A DNA stretch of 64,000 nucleotides from Rhizosphaericola mali (GTDB lineage: Bacteria > Bacteroidota > Bacteroidia > Chitinophagales > Chitinophagaceae), in the NCBI RefSeq assembly GCF_004337365.2, contig NZ_CP044016.1:4607109-4671108 (forward strand). The letters run 5' to 3'. Under the pieces are notes generated by a model, which was not told where the DNA came from, ran no database searches, and saw nothing but the letters and a program-made list of their open reading frames with translations. A program made the position numbers and the translations under genes. Shown here one piece after another: positions 8,389-17,260 of the stretch (the stretch's first letter is position 1; each line of letters begins with the position of its first letter).

Positions 8389-9333
8389 CTATAATTTATA
8401 GGTTGAAAATTTACTGGAAGCATATTCTTTGTTCGTAGAATCAATTAATAAAGAAGAGGCTTGATATTTTTCTTCCAAATTTTCCATAGTATCCTTTATG
8501 TTGTCCGTCATACAAAGTAATCCAGTCGAAAGCATATCACCCGAACAAGCATTTTCGGTAATTACTGCAACTTGTTTGTTGGTAGAAGGTTGTCCTGTTT
8601 TTGGATGAATAATATGTCCAAATTGGGTTGCATTTATTTCTACAAAAGATAGATTTTGCGCTGAAATATTGATACTTGTATTGGATAATTTGATAGTTGC
8701 GAGATTTTCTTTTTGATTGGAAATGTCTGGAATATTTACTTTCCAATAAGGATGTGTATCATCATTTATCGCATAGATCGTACTGCCACCAGCATTGATT
8801 AACGCATCTGTTATTTTGTATTTGTTTTTGATTTGATCAACTATACAATCCACGGCAAATGACTTTAGAAAAGAACCGGTTGTTAATTCCATCCCTTTGG
8901 CAATCTTGACCTTATCATGATTAATTTCAATATTTTTATAGTTAACCTTATCCAAAATTTCTAAAATTTCGTATTCTTTAGGAATGTATTTTTTCTCCTC
9001 ATCAAAAAAATGCCATAACCGCAAAAGCGGCGTGATTGAAATATCGTATTGACCGTTAAAATAATCCGACATTTCTATAGTTCTATTTAATAGCGCTATA
9101 GTTGTTTGGTCTACATTTACCCAATCTCCAGCTTGTTGATTGACCTTCCAAAAATAGGATTGAGGTTGAAAAGAATTGTATAGTTTGTCGATTCGCTTTA
9201 TTTCCTCAAATAATTCATCCAAAATATTTTCAGGATAGAATAGCGGAATTTTTATTTTGAAATGACAATGAAATAAAAATTCTGTTCTTGTCCAATAGAG
9301 TGGTCTAGCTGCTTGCTGTTGCGGTCTCTGCAT
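8389..9333 (-). CDS. ApbE-like FAD:protein FMN transferase
   Basis: A 314-residue ApbE-family protein that should attach FMN from FAD to a Thr/Ser of an extracytoplasmic flavoprotein. Recognisable parts are TGSFLKSFAVD, the NAGGSTIYA motif, YWKVNIPD, GHIIHPKTGQP and the metal-binding Asp in SGDMLSTG. ApbE proteins are normally exported, but this one starts MQRPQQQAARP with no signal peptide. Its ATG lies 29 nt inside the preceding membrane-protein gene, in another frame. A stop four codons upstream rules out a longer ATG start. Either the product is cytoplasmic, or it was once joined to the upstream membrane anchor. Confidence 0.8.
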   Translation of the reverse strand: MQRPQQQAARPLYWTRTEFLFHCHFKIKIPLFYPENILDELFEEIKRIDKLYNSFQPQSYFWKVNQQAGDWVNVDQTTIALLNRTIEMSDYFNGQYDISITPLLRLWHFFDEEKKYIPKEYEILEILDKVNYKNIEINHDKVKIAKGMELTTGSFLKSFAVDCIVDQIKNKYKITDALINAGGSTIYAINDDTHPYWKVNIPDISNQKENLATIKLSNTSINISAQNLSFVEINATQFGHIIHPKTGQPSTNKQVAVITENACSGDMLSTGLLCMTDNIKDTMENLEEKYQASSLLIDSTNKEYASSKFSTYKL

Positions 9334-9598
9334 GGTCAGATTCTATATGTGAACTCGTGGTTGCTTTTGTCGGATCGTAACGCATAATTTGAAAATACGG
9401 CTCCTCGGAAGATAGGGAGTCGTTTTCTGGATGGTATTGCAAATGCATTACATCAAAAGAAATATTTTGTGGTTGTGCGTCCTTATTTTCTTCGTTTGCA
9501 TCAGCTGGATGTAGAAGATCTTGTAAAAATTTTCTATTTCCCAATAAGAGTAAGCTGATTCCCAATATATAAAGACATACCTTTTTTAAGATATTCAT
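9305..9598 (-). CDS. Small single-pass membrane protein of unknown function
   Basis: A 97-residue protein with one N-terminal hydrophobic segment (about residues 5-21) and an acidic, hydrophilic tail that should face the periplasm. I recognise no family. The tail contains DPTKATTSS near its end, reminiscent of but not matching the D-x-x-[ST]-G-A-T flavinylation motif. It is the first gene of the flavin/Rnf cluster and overlaps apbE by 29 nt, implying coupled translation. A membrane anchor, chaperone or flavin carrier for the cluster are all possible; none is shown. Confidence 0.6.
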   Translation of the reverse strand: MNILKKVCLYILGISLLLLGNRKFLQDLLHPADANEENKDAQPQNISFDVMHLQYHPENDSLSSEEPYFQIMRYDPTKATTSSHIESDHAETATASS

Positions 9599-9786
9599 AA
9601 TTGATAATCAATAAGTTATTTGATTTCTTATCTAGTATAAAGGTAGAAATAAAAATTGTTGTTGTAACATTTAAAATTTGTTAAACTTTTTTCGTCAAAA
9701 AATTAAATGCTTAATATGTTGGTAATAAACGAGATAGAATAAATATTTTTTTTATCTTACGACAATAACAATAATGCAATTCACAT

Positions 9787-11103
9787 ATGAAAAATAAGGT
9801 TTTTGGATGGAGTTTTATTGTCGCCCTTGGCGGCTTTTTGTTTGGTTTCGATACTGCCGTGATTTCCGGTGCTGAGCAAGCGATTCAACAATTTTGGCAT
9901 TTATCACCAGAGAAACATGGATTTACCATTTCTGTCGCCTTGATAGGTACGGTTGTCGGTGCGGCATTGGGAAGTATTCCTTCGGAAAAATATGGAAGAC
10001 GCAAGACGCTTTCTGCTATTGCATTCTTGTTTTTGATCACTTCTATTGGTACTGCGATGTCGACTAATTGGTATTTATTTATATTATGTCGCTTCTTGGG
10101 AGGCATCGCTGTGGGTGGTTCATCTGTTACGGCGCCTATTTATATATCCGAAATTGCGCCTGCGAAATCTCGTGGTAAAATGGTCGGAATGTTTCAGTTT
10201 ATGGTGATTTTGGGTATTTTAATCTCTTATTTTTCCAATTATATTTTGGGAAGAATGGGGGAAAATTCTTGGCGTTTCATGTTGGGAATTCAAGCTGTGC
10301 CATCTTTGATCTATTTGATTTTATTGAGATTCGTTCCTCGCAGTCCACGTTGGTTAATTAATCGATTGGACGAAGTGGATGAGGCGCGTACCGTATTGCA
10401 GATTATCAATCCAGAAGATTATAATAATGATGTAGAGAAAATTATTTCTGATCGAGATAGAACAAAACAGTCTGGTGTCAATGAAAAATTATTCCAAAAA
10501 AAATATGCAAAACCCATCTTATTGGCATTTGCAATGGCGATGTTTAACCAATTTTCTGGAGTAAATGCCATCTTGTATTTTGCACCAAGAATATTTGAGA
10601 TTGCTCATTTTGGACGAGATAATGCGTTGCTCTCCAGCGTCGGTGTGGGAATTGTCAATTTCATGTTTACCTTAATTGCGATTTTGATTATCGACCGTAT
10701 CGGAAGACGGACTTTGATGATTATCGGTTCGGTTGGCTTGATTGTTTCTTTGGGTTTGGTAACCTATTCTTTTTATAGCCAAAGTCCAGCGTTTTTATCA
10801 CAGATTCATATTTTCTTGTTCATGTATGTAGCATTTTTTGCTTTGTCTTTAGGTTCCGTTATTTGGGTATTTATTTCTGAAATATTTCCCAATTCTGTAC
10901 GTGCGCAGGGGCAAACTTTGGGTAGTTTGACACATTGGGGTTTGGATACGATTATCACATTTTTATTTCCAGTAATAGCCAATATGGCGGGAGGTGCAAC
11001 TTATGCCTTTGGATTTTTCTTTGTGATGATGTTTTTCTTATTGGGTTGGGCTATATTCAAAATGCCAGAAACAAAAGGACGTTCATTGGAAGATAATATT
11101 TAA
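9787..11103 (+). CDS. MFS sugar porter (proton symporter type)
   Basis: A 438-residue protein with 12 predicted membrane helices of the sugar porter family (XylE/GalP/glucose-transporter type). Signatures are GGFLFGFDTAVISGA in helix 1, KYGRRK in the 2-3 loop, RSPRWL before the central loop, DRIGRR in the 8-9 loop and the terminal PETKGRSLE. It probably imports a hexose or pentose with protons; the sugar cannot be read from sequence. It stands alone on the plus strand, divergent from the flavin/Rnf cluster across a 188-nt gap, and is followed by a hairpin. Confidence 0.9.
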   Translation: MKNKVFGWSFIVALGGFLFGFDTAVISGAEQAIQQFWHLSPEKHGFTISVALIGTVVGAALGSIPSEKYGRRKTLSAIAFLFLITSIGTAMSTNWYLFILCRFLGGIAVGGSSVTAPIYISEIAPAKSRGKMVGMFQFMVILGILISYFSNYILGRMGENSWRFMLGIQAVPSLIYLILLRFVPRSPRWLINRLDEVDEARTVLQIINPEDYNNDVEKIISDRDRTKQSGVNEKLFQKKYAKPILLAFAMAMFNQFSGVNAILYFAPRIFEIAHFGRDNALLSSVGVGIVNFMFTLIAILIIDRIGRRTLMIIGSVGLIVSLGLVTYSFYSQSPAFLSQIHIFLFMYVAFFALSLGSVIWVFISEIFPNSVRAQGQTLGSLTHWGLDTIITFLFPVIANMAGGATYAFGFFFVMMFFLLGWAIFKMPETKGRSLEDNI

Positions 11104-11104
11104 A

Positions 11105-11133
11105 GTCACTTTTCAATTCAAGGAAAAAGTGAC
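11105..11133 (+). terminator. Hairpin after the sugar porter
   Basis: GTCACTTTT (11105-11113) pairs perfectly with AAAAGTGAC (11125-11133) across an 11-nt loop, 1 nt after the sugar-porter stop. There is no good T run after the stem, so termination may be weak. Confidence 0.45.
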
Positions 11134-11154
11134 CAAAAGAGAAAAGTACGATAA

Positions 11155-11898
11155 TTATCGCCCTTTTCTCTTTTCAATAAAAGTATACATTGCTTGATAA
11201 CTTTCCTCTTTCAATTGACGAAAATCTTTCCCTTTAGCAATAATTACGGGTAAAAAATGAATTTCCAATTTATGTGGCATGAGAAAAAATGGTTTGCTCG
11301 CGGGCAACACTTTACGTGCATTAAGTAATACACTTGGTAAAATATTTTTTCCCGTTTTTTCAGCTAATTTGAACGCACCATCGTAAAATTTACCCAAAGG
11401 TTTGTCCGATTTATTTCTCGTTCCTTCTGGATAAATGACCATATCAATATGCCAATCCATCAAAACTTTGACCATGCCCTCAAAACTTTCGGACTTACTT
11501 TTTATACTTTTCCGATCTACTAAAATGCTTCCCCACGCATAAATCCATCCAAAAAAGGGAACTTTTGCAAAACTATTTTTGGCAATTGTCTTATTAGGAT
11601 TGGGTAAAAAAGGTGTAGTTACGGGAATATCAATCAGGCTATTGTGATTGCAAATAACGATGTAATTTTCTCCTTTTTTAAATACGTCTTTATTGTAAAT
11701 TTTTAAAGGACAGCCGATCAAATTCAGATAAATCGTCATCCAAACTTTCGAAACAGACTTGTGCCAAAATGCTTTTTTCGGTTCAGGTAAAATAGCACAT
11801 GGTAGGAAAAATAGGAGTGCAATGAACATCGTTGCTACAAAAAGCAACAATCCCCATAATGCCCAAATTCTTCCAAATATTTCTTTTAAAATCTTCAT
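11155..11898 (-). CDS. plsC: 1-acyl-sn-glycerol-3-phosphate acyltransferase (PlsC family)
   Basis: A 247-residue membrane-bound acyltransferase that should make phosphatidic acid from lysophosphatidic acid. The start at 11898 (MKILKEIFG) is chosen because the upstream ATG at 12006 lies inside ung. One or two N-terminal membrane segments are followed by the catalytic HX4D box (NHNSLID) and the acceptor-binding EGTRNKS motif. It follows ung by 10 nt, so the two are likely co-transcribed. The substrate is inferred from the family. Confidence 0.85.
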   Translation of the reverse strand: MKILKEIFGRIWALWGLLLFVATMFIALLFFLPCAILPEPKKAFWHKSVSKVWMTIYLNLIGCPLKIYNKDVFKKGENYIVICNHNSLIDIPVTTPFLPNPNKTIAKNSFAKVPFFGWIYAWGSILVDRKSIKSKSESFEGMVKVLMDWHIDMVIYPEGTRNKSDKPLGKFYDGAFKLAEKTGKNILPSVLLNARKVLPASKPFFLMPHKLEIHFLPVIIAKGKDFRQLKEESYQAMYTFIEKRKGR

Positions 11899-11908
11899 AA
11901 ATAATATG

Positions 11909-12583
11909 TTATGCAGGATTCCAATCAATCGCTTCTTTGCCTTGTAATGCCAGTAATTGATTGGTTTTACTGAAATGTTTGCATCCGAAAAAACCATTAT
12001 ACGCACTTAATGGAGATGGGTGTGCTGATTTCAAAATATGATGTTTGGATGCGTCGATCATAGCGGCTTTGGATTGTGCAAATTTTCCCCATAAAAGAAA
12101 TACAACGCCAGATTTTTCATCAGAAATCTTTTTAATAACAGCATCTGTAAAATTACCCCAGCCGATTTGTGCATGACTATTGGCTTCGCCAGCGCGTACG
12201 GTCAATGTTGCATTGAGCATGAAAACACCTTGTTGCGCCCAGCTTGTTAGATCGCCTGTTTTGGGGATATTCATGCCGATATCTGTATTTAATTCTTTGT
12301 ACATATTGACCAAAGACGGTGGCGTAGGAATTCCTTTCGCTACAGAAAAACACAATCCCATCGCCTGATCTGGTCCATGATAGGGATCTTGTCCGATGAT
12401 AACCACTTTTACTTGGTCAAATGGTGTCTGATTAAATGCATTGAAAATCAGATTCCCTTTCGGATAAATGATCTTATGTTGTTCCTTTTCTGTTTTGAGA
12501 AATTGAACAATATTTTTGAAATAAGGTTTCTCAAATTCCACTTTCAATACATTTTTCCAACTGGATTCCATTTGTACATTCAT
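11909..12583 (-). CDS. ung: Uracil-DNA glycosylase, family 1
   Basis: A 224-residue base-excision repair enzyme that removes uracil from DNA. The water-activating motif is GQDPYHG with catalytic D66, the second active-site motif is HPSPLSA with H188, and the length matches family 1 enzymes. AMGLCFSV, the uracil-pocket strand, follows the first motif. An in-frame ATG at 12571 is an alternative start. It leads a two-gene unit with plsC. Confidence 0.95.
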   Translation of the reverse strand: MNVQMESSWKNVLKVEFEKPYFKNIVQFLKTEKEQHKIIYPKGNLIFNAFNQTPFDQVKVVIIGQDPYHGPDQAMGLCFSVAKGIPTPPSLVNMYKELNTDIGMNIPKTGDLTSWAQQGVFMLNATLTVRAGEANSHAQIGWGNFTDAVIKKISDEKSGVVFLLWGKFAQSKAAMIDASKHHILKSAHPSPLSAYNGFFGCKHFSKTNQLLALQGKEAIDWNPA

Positions 12584-12638
12584 GGCTCAAAAATAGGCAG
12601 TTATCCAAATTTTACTACAGAATAGTGCAATTAAAAAT

Positions 12639-12667
12639 TTGAGATTTGAGAATATCTATTAACTTCG
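12639..12667 (+). promoter_or_regulatory. Candidate pyrB promoter
   Basis: TTG at 12639-12641, an 18-nt spacer and TAACTTCG at 12660-12667 (one mismatch to TAnnTTTG) precede the pyrB ATG at 12675. Transcription would start within a few bases of the start codon. Confidence 0.35.
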
Positions 12668-12674
12668 CCTTTTA

Positions 12675-13616
12675 ATGAAACTGTCCACGCGTAATCTTTT
12701 AGGCATTAAGGATTTAACGAAAGAAGACATTGAGTTAATCCTCGACACGGCTTCTCAATTTAAAGAAGTATTACAACGACCCGTAAAAAAAGTTCCCTCT
12801 TTACGTGATGTAACCATCGTCAATTTATTTTTCGAAAACTCAACTAGGACACGTATGTCTTTTGAGTTGGCGGAAAAAAGATTGTCAGCGGATACATTGA
12901 ACTTTACAGCAAGTGCCTCTTCTGTTAAAAAAGGAGAAACCTTATTAGATACAGTAAATAACATCTTAAGCATGAAGGTAGATATGGTGGTGATGCGCCA
13001 TTCTGCAAGTGGTGCGCCGCATTTTTTGGCGAAGCATATTCCTGCAGCTATTGTTAATGCTGGAGATGGTATCAATGAACATCCGACACAAGCTTTGTTG
13101 GAAGCATTTTCTATCCAACAGAAATTTGGAAGAGATTTGAAAGGCTTGAAAGTGGCTATTTTGGGAGATATTTCGCATAGTCGTGTAGCGATGAGTGATA
13201 TGTATCTTTTGAATAAAATGGGCGCAGAAGTGATGCTTGCCGGTCCGCCTACATTGATTCCAAAATATATAGAACAAGCATTTCCTGTAAAAGTAGAATA
13301 CGATATCAAAAAAGCATTACAATGGTGCGATGTTGCTAATGTATTGCGTATTCAATTGGAAAGATTGGATCAGCCATTATTCTCTTCCTTGAGAGAGTAT
13401 AGTTTGCAATTTGGGGTAAATAGTAAATTGTTGGATAGTTTGAATAAAGATATTACGATCATGCATCCAGGTCCGATCAATCGAGGCGTGGAATTGGATA
13501 GTGATGTGGCAGATGGTCCGCATTCAATCATTTTACCTGAAGTAGAAAACGGTGTAGCAGTAAGAATGTCTGTTTTATATTTATTAGCAGATCGTACCAA
13601 TGCATCGAACAATTAG
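12675..13616 (+). CDS. pyrB: Aspartate carbamoyltransferase catalytic subunit
   Basis: A 313-residue enzyme that joins carbamoyl phosphate and aspartate in pyrimidine synthesis. The carbamoyl-phosphate loop is FFENSTRTRMSFELA, followed by HPTQALLEAF and HPGPINRGVE, all diagnostic of ATCase. Length is typical of the catalytic chain. No pyrI regulatory chain or other pyr gene is adjacent. coaD follows after 35 nt on the same strand and may be co-transcribed. Confidence 0.95.
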   Translation: MKLSTRNLLGIKDLTKEDIELILDTASQFKEVLQRPVKKVPSLRDVTIVNLFFENSTRTRMSFELAEKRLSADTLNFTASASSVKKGETLLDTVNNILSMKVDMVVMRHSASGAPHFLAKHIPAAIVNAGDGINEHPTQALLEAFSIQQKFGRDLKGLKVAILGDISHSRVAMSDMYLLNKMGAEVMLAGPPTLIPKYIEQAFPVKVEYDIKKALQWCDVANVLRIQLERLDQPLFSSLREYSLQFGVNSKLLDSLNKDITIMHPGPINRGVELDSDVADGPHSIILPEVENGVAVRMSVLYLLADRTNASNN

Positions 13617-13651
13617 CGTTTTCTTTTGTAATTCCTACTTACGCTTATAAA

Positions 13652-14125
13652 ATGGAAAAAATAGCCTTATTTCCCGGAACTTTTGATCCTATTACACTTG
13701 GTCATATTGATATAGCCAAAAGAGCTTTGAATATTTTTGACAAAGTAATTATTGGCATTGGTACCAATATCGCCAAAGTGCCGATGTATAGTGTGGAGCA
13801 GAGAATTGATTGGTTAAATGAAATCTTTAAAGATGAAAAACGAATCGTTCCTAGTGTATACGAAGGTCTTACCGTAAAATTTTGTCAAGAGTTGAATGCC
13901 AAATATATTGTTCGTGGCATCCGATTCGTCAGTGATTTTGAATACGAAAAAATGATTGCTGATATGAATCGTAGTTTGGATGCGGAGATTGAAACTGTGT
14001 TTCTTACTTGCCTTCCTATATACAATTCTGTAGCTTCTACGATGGTACGCGACGTAATCAAAAATAATGGCGACGCGAGTATGTTTTTGCCTGATGTCGT
14101 ACGAAAGACAATCTACAATAAATAA
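13652..14125 (+). CDS. coaD: Phosphopantetheine adenylyltransferase
   Basis: A 157-residue cytoplasmic enzyme for the penultimate step of coenzyme A synthesis (4'-phosphopantetheine + ATP to dephospho-CoA). The nucleotidyltransferase motif is FPGTFDPITLGHIDI (TxGH-type), followed by VRGIRFVSDFEYE and the NSVASTMVRD motif. Length and layout are standard. Its stop abuts the stop of the convergent AraC gene with no gap. Confidence 0.95.
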   Translation: MEKIALFPGTFDPITLGHIDIAKRALNIFDKVIIGIGTNIAKVPMYSVEQRIDWLNEIFKDEKRIVPSVYEGLTVKFCQELNAKYIVRGIRFVSDFEYEKMIADMNRSLDAEIETVFLTCLPIYNSVASTMVRDVIKNNGDASMFLPDVVRKTIYNK

Positions 14126-14983
14126 TTAGACTTTTACACGTTCTCTATTTCGGATTTTATATTCTTTGGGAGAGTGGTCAAATTTATTTCTAAAAAATCT
14201 ACTCAAATGGCTTTCGTCTGTAAAGCCAAATTCTGCGGCAATTTGTTTTAAAGATAGATTGTCGCTGATAATACGTTTTTCAATCAATTTTGCACGATAA
14301 TTATTGACATAATTTCTAAAACTTATTTCGAATGTACGTTTGAAATAGGCGCTGAAATAATTCTCCGCAACATGAAATTGTTCGGATATATGTTTGATTT
14401 GTAGTGCATGAGGTGTATATATTTTCTCATGAATATAGGCCAATATATTGTCGGCATTGTCTTTAGCAGAATTCAAATAGAAACCCTCACTGTGTTTTAT
14501 ATTTTCTTTTACCAAGGAGAATATAGAAAGTATTTGTAAAAATATGACAGCAGAGTTACTTAAATTATCGTTGCATTTATAATTGAGAATATTTTCAATT
14601 ACGTTTCTTAATATTAATTTACAATCAGGTCCAAACGATAATACCCTTTCTTTCAATAAAGGATAACGCATCATTTCTTTGGGACTTAATGCAAAATCAT
14701 TTTGATTATCTAAATATTTATTTTGGTTGAAGTAGGCATCGGTGAATTTAATAAATACGAATCGAGTTTTTTCTTCTATTTTGAAATGATGTTTATTTTC
14801 TGGTGATACAAAAAATATGCTGCTCGGCTCATAATCAAATTCCATATTGTCCAAAACGTGCTTACCTTTTCCTGAAACAATATAGATGATCTCAAAGTAA
14901 GTGTGATTGTGCATAGGCAAATGATATACACGTTCTTCAAATGCACTTATGATTAATGGCTCGAATTGCTTCAGTCTTTTCAT
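14126..14983 (-). CDS. AraC family transcriptional regulator
   Basis: A 285-residue regulator with an N-terminal cupin sensor domain (LPMHNHTYFEIIYIVSGKG) and two C-terminal helix-turn-helix motifs. The second HTH contains LKQIAAEFGFTDESHLSRFFRN, the usual AraC signature, followed by SPKEYK. The effector is unknown. It is divergent from the 2-hydroxyacid dehydrogenase at 15076 across 92 nt and may control that gene (inference from position). Confidence 0.9.
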   Translation of the reverse strand: MKRLKQFEPLIISAFEERVYHLPMHNHTYFEIIYIVSGKGKHVLDNMEFDYEPSSIFFVSPENKHHFKIEEKTRFVFIKFTDAYFNQNKYLDNQNDFALSPKEMMRYPLLKERVLSFGPDCKLILRNVIENILNYKCNDNLSNSAVIFLQILSIFSLVKENIKHSEGFYLNSAKDNADNILAYIHEKIYTPHALQIKHISEQFHVAENYFSAYFKRTFEISFRNYVNNYRAKLIEKRIISDNLSLKQIAAEFGFTDESHLSRFFRNKFDHSPKEYKIRNRERVKV

Positions 14984-15075
14984 ATATTAAAGTTACAATA
15001 ATATGTTCTAAAAGTACAGACAATTTTCTTATAAAATGTGTAAACTTTGCCACTAGGATATTCAAAACAAACAAC

Positions 15076-16035
15076 ATGAAAGTATTCGTTACTAGAAATC
15101 TGCCTGAAAAAGGAATAAAAATTTTAGAGTCCAAAGGGATCAAATTAACCATTTGGAAAAAGAAAGAGCATCTTTCAACTCCTGATTTAATTGAAAAATT
15201 GAAAGGCTTTGACGGGCTAATCTGTGTCGGACCATATAAAATTGATGAAAATTTTCTTAGTCAAGTTGGACATTTAAACGTGATTTCTTTATTATCTGTT
15301 GGTTTTGATAATGTTGATGTAGATGCTGCGAAAAAAGCGCAGATGCCAATTGGAAATACGCCTGGCGTATTGAGTAAAGCGACAGCAGATACTGCATTTT
15401 TATTAATGCAGATGACAGCGAGAAAAGCGATTTATAATTATAATAGAATTGTCAATAGTGACTGGGGATTTTATGATCCGACAGCTTATTTGGGACAGGA
15501 TTTGGAAGGGAAAACATTAGGTGTTTTTGGACTTGGTCGAATCGGGATGGAAATGGCTAATCGTTGTAAGAATGCATTTGGAATGAAAGTCATTTATCAC
15601 AATCGCAAAAAAAATGAAGAAGCTGAAAAGGAATTAGGTGCTAAAAAGGTAAGTTTTAATAAACTGTTGAAAGATAGTGACGTGTTGACTTTGCATGCGG
15701 CATTGACACCTGCAACAACGGGTCTTTTTGGAACGGAGCAATTTGAGTTAATGAAACCAACTAGTATTTTGGTCAATACCGCTCGAGGTGCAATGGTTGA
15801 TGAAAAAGCATTGATCCAAGCCTTAAAGAAAAAAACAATTTGGGGTGCTGGTTTGGATGTTACCCATCCTGAACCAATGGATGCAAAAAATCCATTGTTG
15901 TTTATGGAAAATGTTGCGGTATTACCACATATTGGATCGGCTACGGAAGATACCAGAAATGAAATGGCAAGATTAGCAGCCGAAAATATTCTAGCTGGAT
16001 TAAAAGGGGAGAAGCTTCCTTATAGTATTTATTAG
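15076..16035 (+). CDS. D-2-hydroxyacid dehydrogenase (glyoxylate/hydroxypyruvate reductase type)
   Basis: A 319-residue NAD(P)H enzyme. The start at 15076 (MKVFVTRN) is preferred over an in-frame ATG at 14956, which would run through the divergent promoter region and AraC gene. Family motifs are NTPGVLSKATADTAF, the Rossmann loop GLGRIGMEMA, catalytic Arg in NTARGAMVDE, Glu in HPEP and catalytic His in LPHIGSAT. The pattern is closest to glycerate dehydrogenase or hydroxypyruvate reductase; the exact substrate is not certain. A strong terminator follows at 16150. Confidence 0.88.
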   Translation: MKVFVTRNLPEKGIKILESKGIKLTIWKKKEHLSTPDLIEKLKGFDGLICVGPYKIDENFLSQVGHLNVISLLSVGFDNVDVDAAKKAQMPIGNTPGVLSKATADTAFLLMQMTARKAIYNYNRIVNSDWGFYDPTAYLGQDLEGKTLGVFGLGRIGMEMANRCKNAFGMKVIYHNRKKNEEAEKELGAKKVSFNKLLKDSDVLTLHAALTPATTGLFGTEQFELMKPTSILVNTARGAMVDEKALIQALKKKTIWGAGLDVTHPEPMDAKNPLLFMENVAVLPHIGSATEDTRNEMARLAAENILAGLKGEKLPYSIY

Positions 16036-16149
16036 AAAATATTATTAAAAAAGAAACAAGGAATTATTTCTCCATATATAGAAATTGGAGTTTATATAAA
16101 TGAGGTAGCCATTTAAGTAATTAAATGTCTTTTTCATAGTTTGTTTTGG

Positions 16150-16180
16150 GCCGATGATTGTCTAATCATTGGCTTTTTTT
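16150..16180 (+). terminator. Rho-independent terminator after the 2-hydroxyacid dehydrogenase
   Basis: GCCGATGATT (16150-16159) pairs with AATCATTGGC (16164-16173), with one G-T wobble and a 4-nt loop, followed by seven T residues. The T run touches the stop codon of the convergent nucleotidyltransferase. Confidence 0.85.
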
Positions 16181-17171
16181 ATCCAAAATCAATCTCCGTA
16201 TTATCGCCGATATTCAAACTTCTACTCATTCCTTTGACACTGGCATCACTTCCAATTATTGAATTGTCAATAACAATTTCATATAAGGTTGCATAGGTAT
16301 TTATAATGCTATCTTTTATGACAGAGTGAGAAACTCGGGTATTTTCTCCAATTGAGACATTGGGTCCGATAATAGAATTTTCAATAATACATCCTGCAGC
16401 GATATCCACAGGAGGAATGATGATCGTATTGTTTTGCGCTACGCTGGTGTGTACTTTTCCTCCAAATCTCTCCAATAACAAAGCATTGGTCGCAATAATC
16501 GAATCTTTTCTACCGCAGTCATACCAGTATTTTACTTTGAATGGAATCAATAACGATTCCTTTTCTCTCATTAGTTCCAAGGCGTCAGTTAAAGAGTATT
16601 CTTTATTTTCTGTAATATTTCTTTCGATAAGTTGTTTAATACATTCAAATAAAGTCTGTGTGTCTTGTATTTTATAAACACCAACTAACGCTTTATTACT
16701 TTTCGGAATAGATGGTTTTTCCACCAATTTTGTAATTTCTCCATTCTCATTCATTTCCACAATCCCAAAACGACGCGGATCTTCTACTTTCATGATCCCA
16801 ATAAAATTGCCTTGTTTGTGTAAAACATTTTCTATGTCAAAATCGCAAATCGTATCTCCCAATGCGATTAAGATTTGATCCTCCCCAACAATCTGCTCTA
16901 CCATTAAGATCGCGTGTGCAATACCATTTCTATCTTTTTGTAAGACAAAGTGACTGGTGACTTCGGGATAAGATGTGGTCACATATTCTTGAATTTTTTC
17001 TCCTAAATAACCAATGATGAATACAAATTCCGTAATGCCGGCAGCTTTCAGTCGGTCGATGATATACCCAAGAATTGTCTTCCCTGCCAAGGGCATTAAA
17101 GCCTTTGGCTGTGTGTAAGTATGTGGTCTCAATTTGGCTCCTGTACCGGCAACTGGTATGATTGCTTTCAT
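16179..17171 (-). CDS. Sugar-1-phosphate nucleotidyltransferase with left-handed beta-helix tail
   Basis: A 330-residue protein with an N-terminal nucleotidyltransferase domain (about 1-235) and a C-terminal hexapeptide-repeat region (about 245-330). The activating motif is PVAGTGAKLRPHTYTQPKAL (G-x-G-x-R-L type with the conserved Lys), followed by PLAGKTILGYII. ALGDT, VEKPS and YWYDCG occur where NDP-sugar pyrophosphorylases have metal and sugar ligands. It probably makes a dTDP-, UDP- or GDP-sugar; the base and sugar are not fixed. It is divergent from glyA and stands alone. Confidence 0.85.
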   Translation of the reverse strand: MKAIIPVAGTGAKLRPHTYTQPKALMPLAGKTILGYIIDRLKAAGITEFVFIIGYLGEKIQEYVTTSYPEVTSHFVLQKDRNGIAHAILMVEQIVGEDQILIALGDTICDFDIENVLHKQGNFIGIMKVEDPRRFGIVEMNENGEITKLVEKPSIPKSNKALVGVYKIQDTQTLFECIKQLIERNITENKEYSLTDALELMREKESLLIPFKVKYWYDCGRKDSIIATNALLLERFGGKVHTSVAQNNTIIIPPVDIAAGCIIENSIIGPNVSIGENTRVSHSVIKDSIINTYATLYEIVIDNSIIGSDASVKGMSRSLNIGDNTEIDFG

Positions 17172-17233
17172 GCGTAATTGATTTACTGTAAAAGTTATTC
17201 GTTGTGAAAGTAGTAAAATTCAACATCAAGGTA

Positions 17234-17241
17234 TAAATTTG
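17234..17241 (+). promoter_or_regulatory. -7 element upstream of glyA
   Basis: TAAATTTG is a perfect TAnnTTTG match 19 nt before the glyA start. No TTG is found at the standard -33 distance. Confidence 0.4.
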
Positions 17242-17260
17242 CGCTAAAAATTTTACATCC

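Noticed and set aside
5399..9598. A complete ion-pumping Rnf complex
   Set aside because: Only RnfC- and RnfD-like genes are present; RnfA, B, E and G are not found in the window.
9599..9786. Promoter pair in the divergent gap before the sugar porter
   Set aside because: A TACCTTTA-like element faces the small membrane protein but lacks a -33 TTG, and nothing convincing precedes the porter.
12755..13309. A 184-residue minus-strand frame inside pyrB
   Set aside because: It is antisense to a conserved enzyme and has no recognisable motif.
14956..15075. N-terminal extension of the 2-hydroxyacid dehydrogenase
   Set aside because: It overlaps the divergent AraC gene and promoter; the family start fits 15076.
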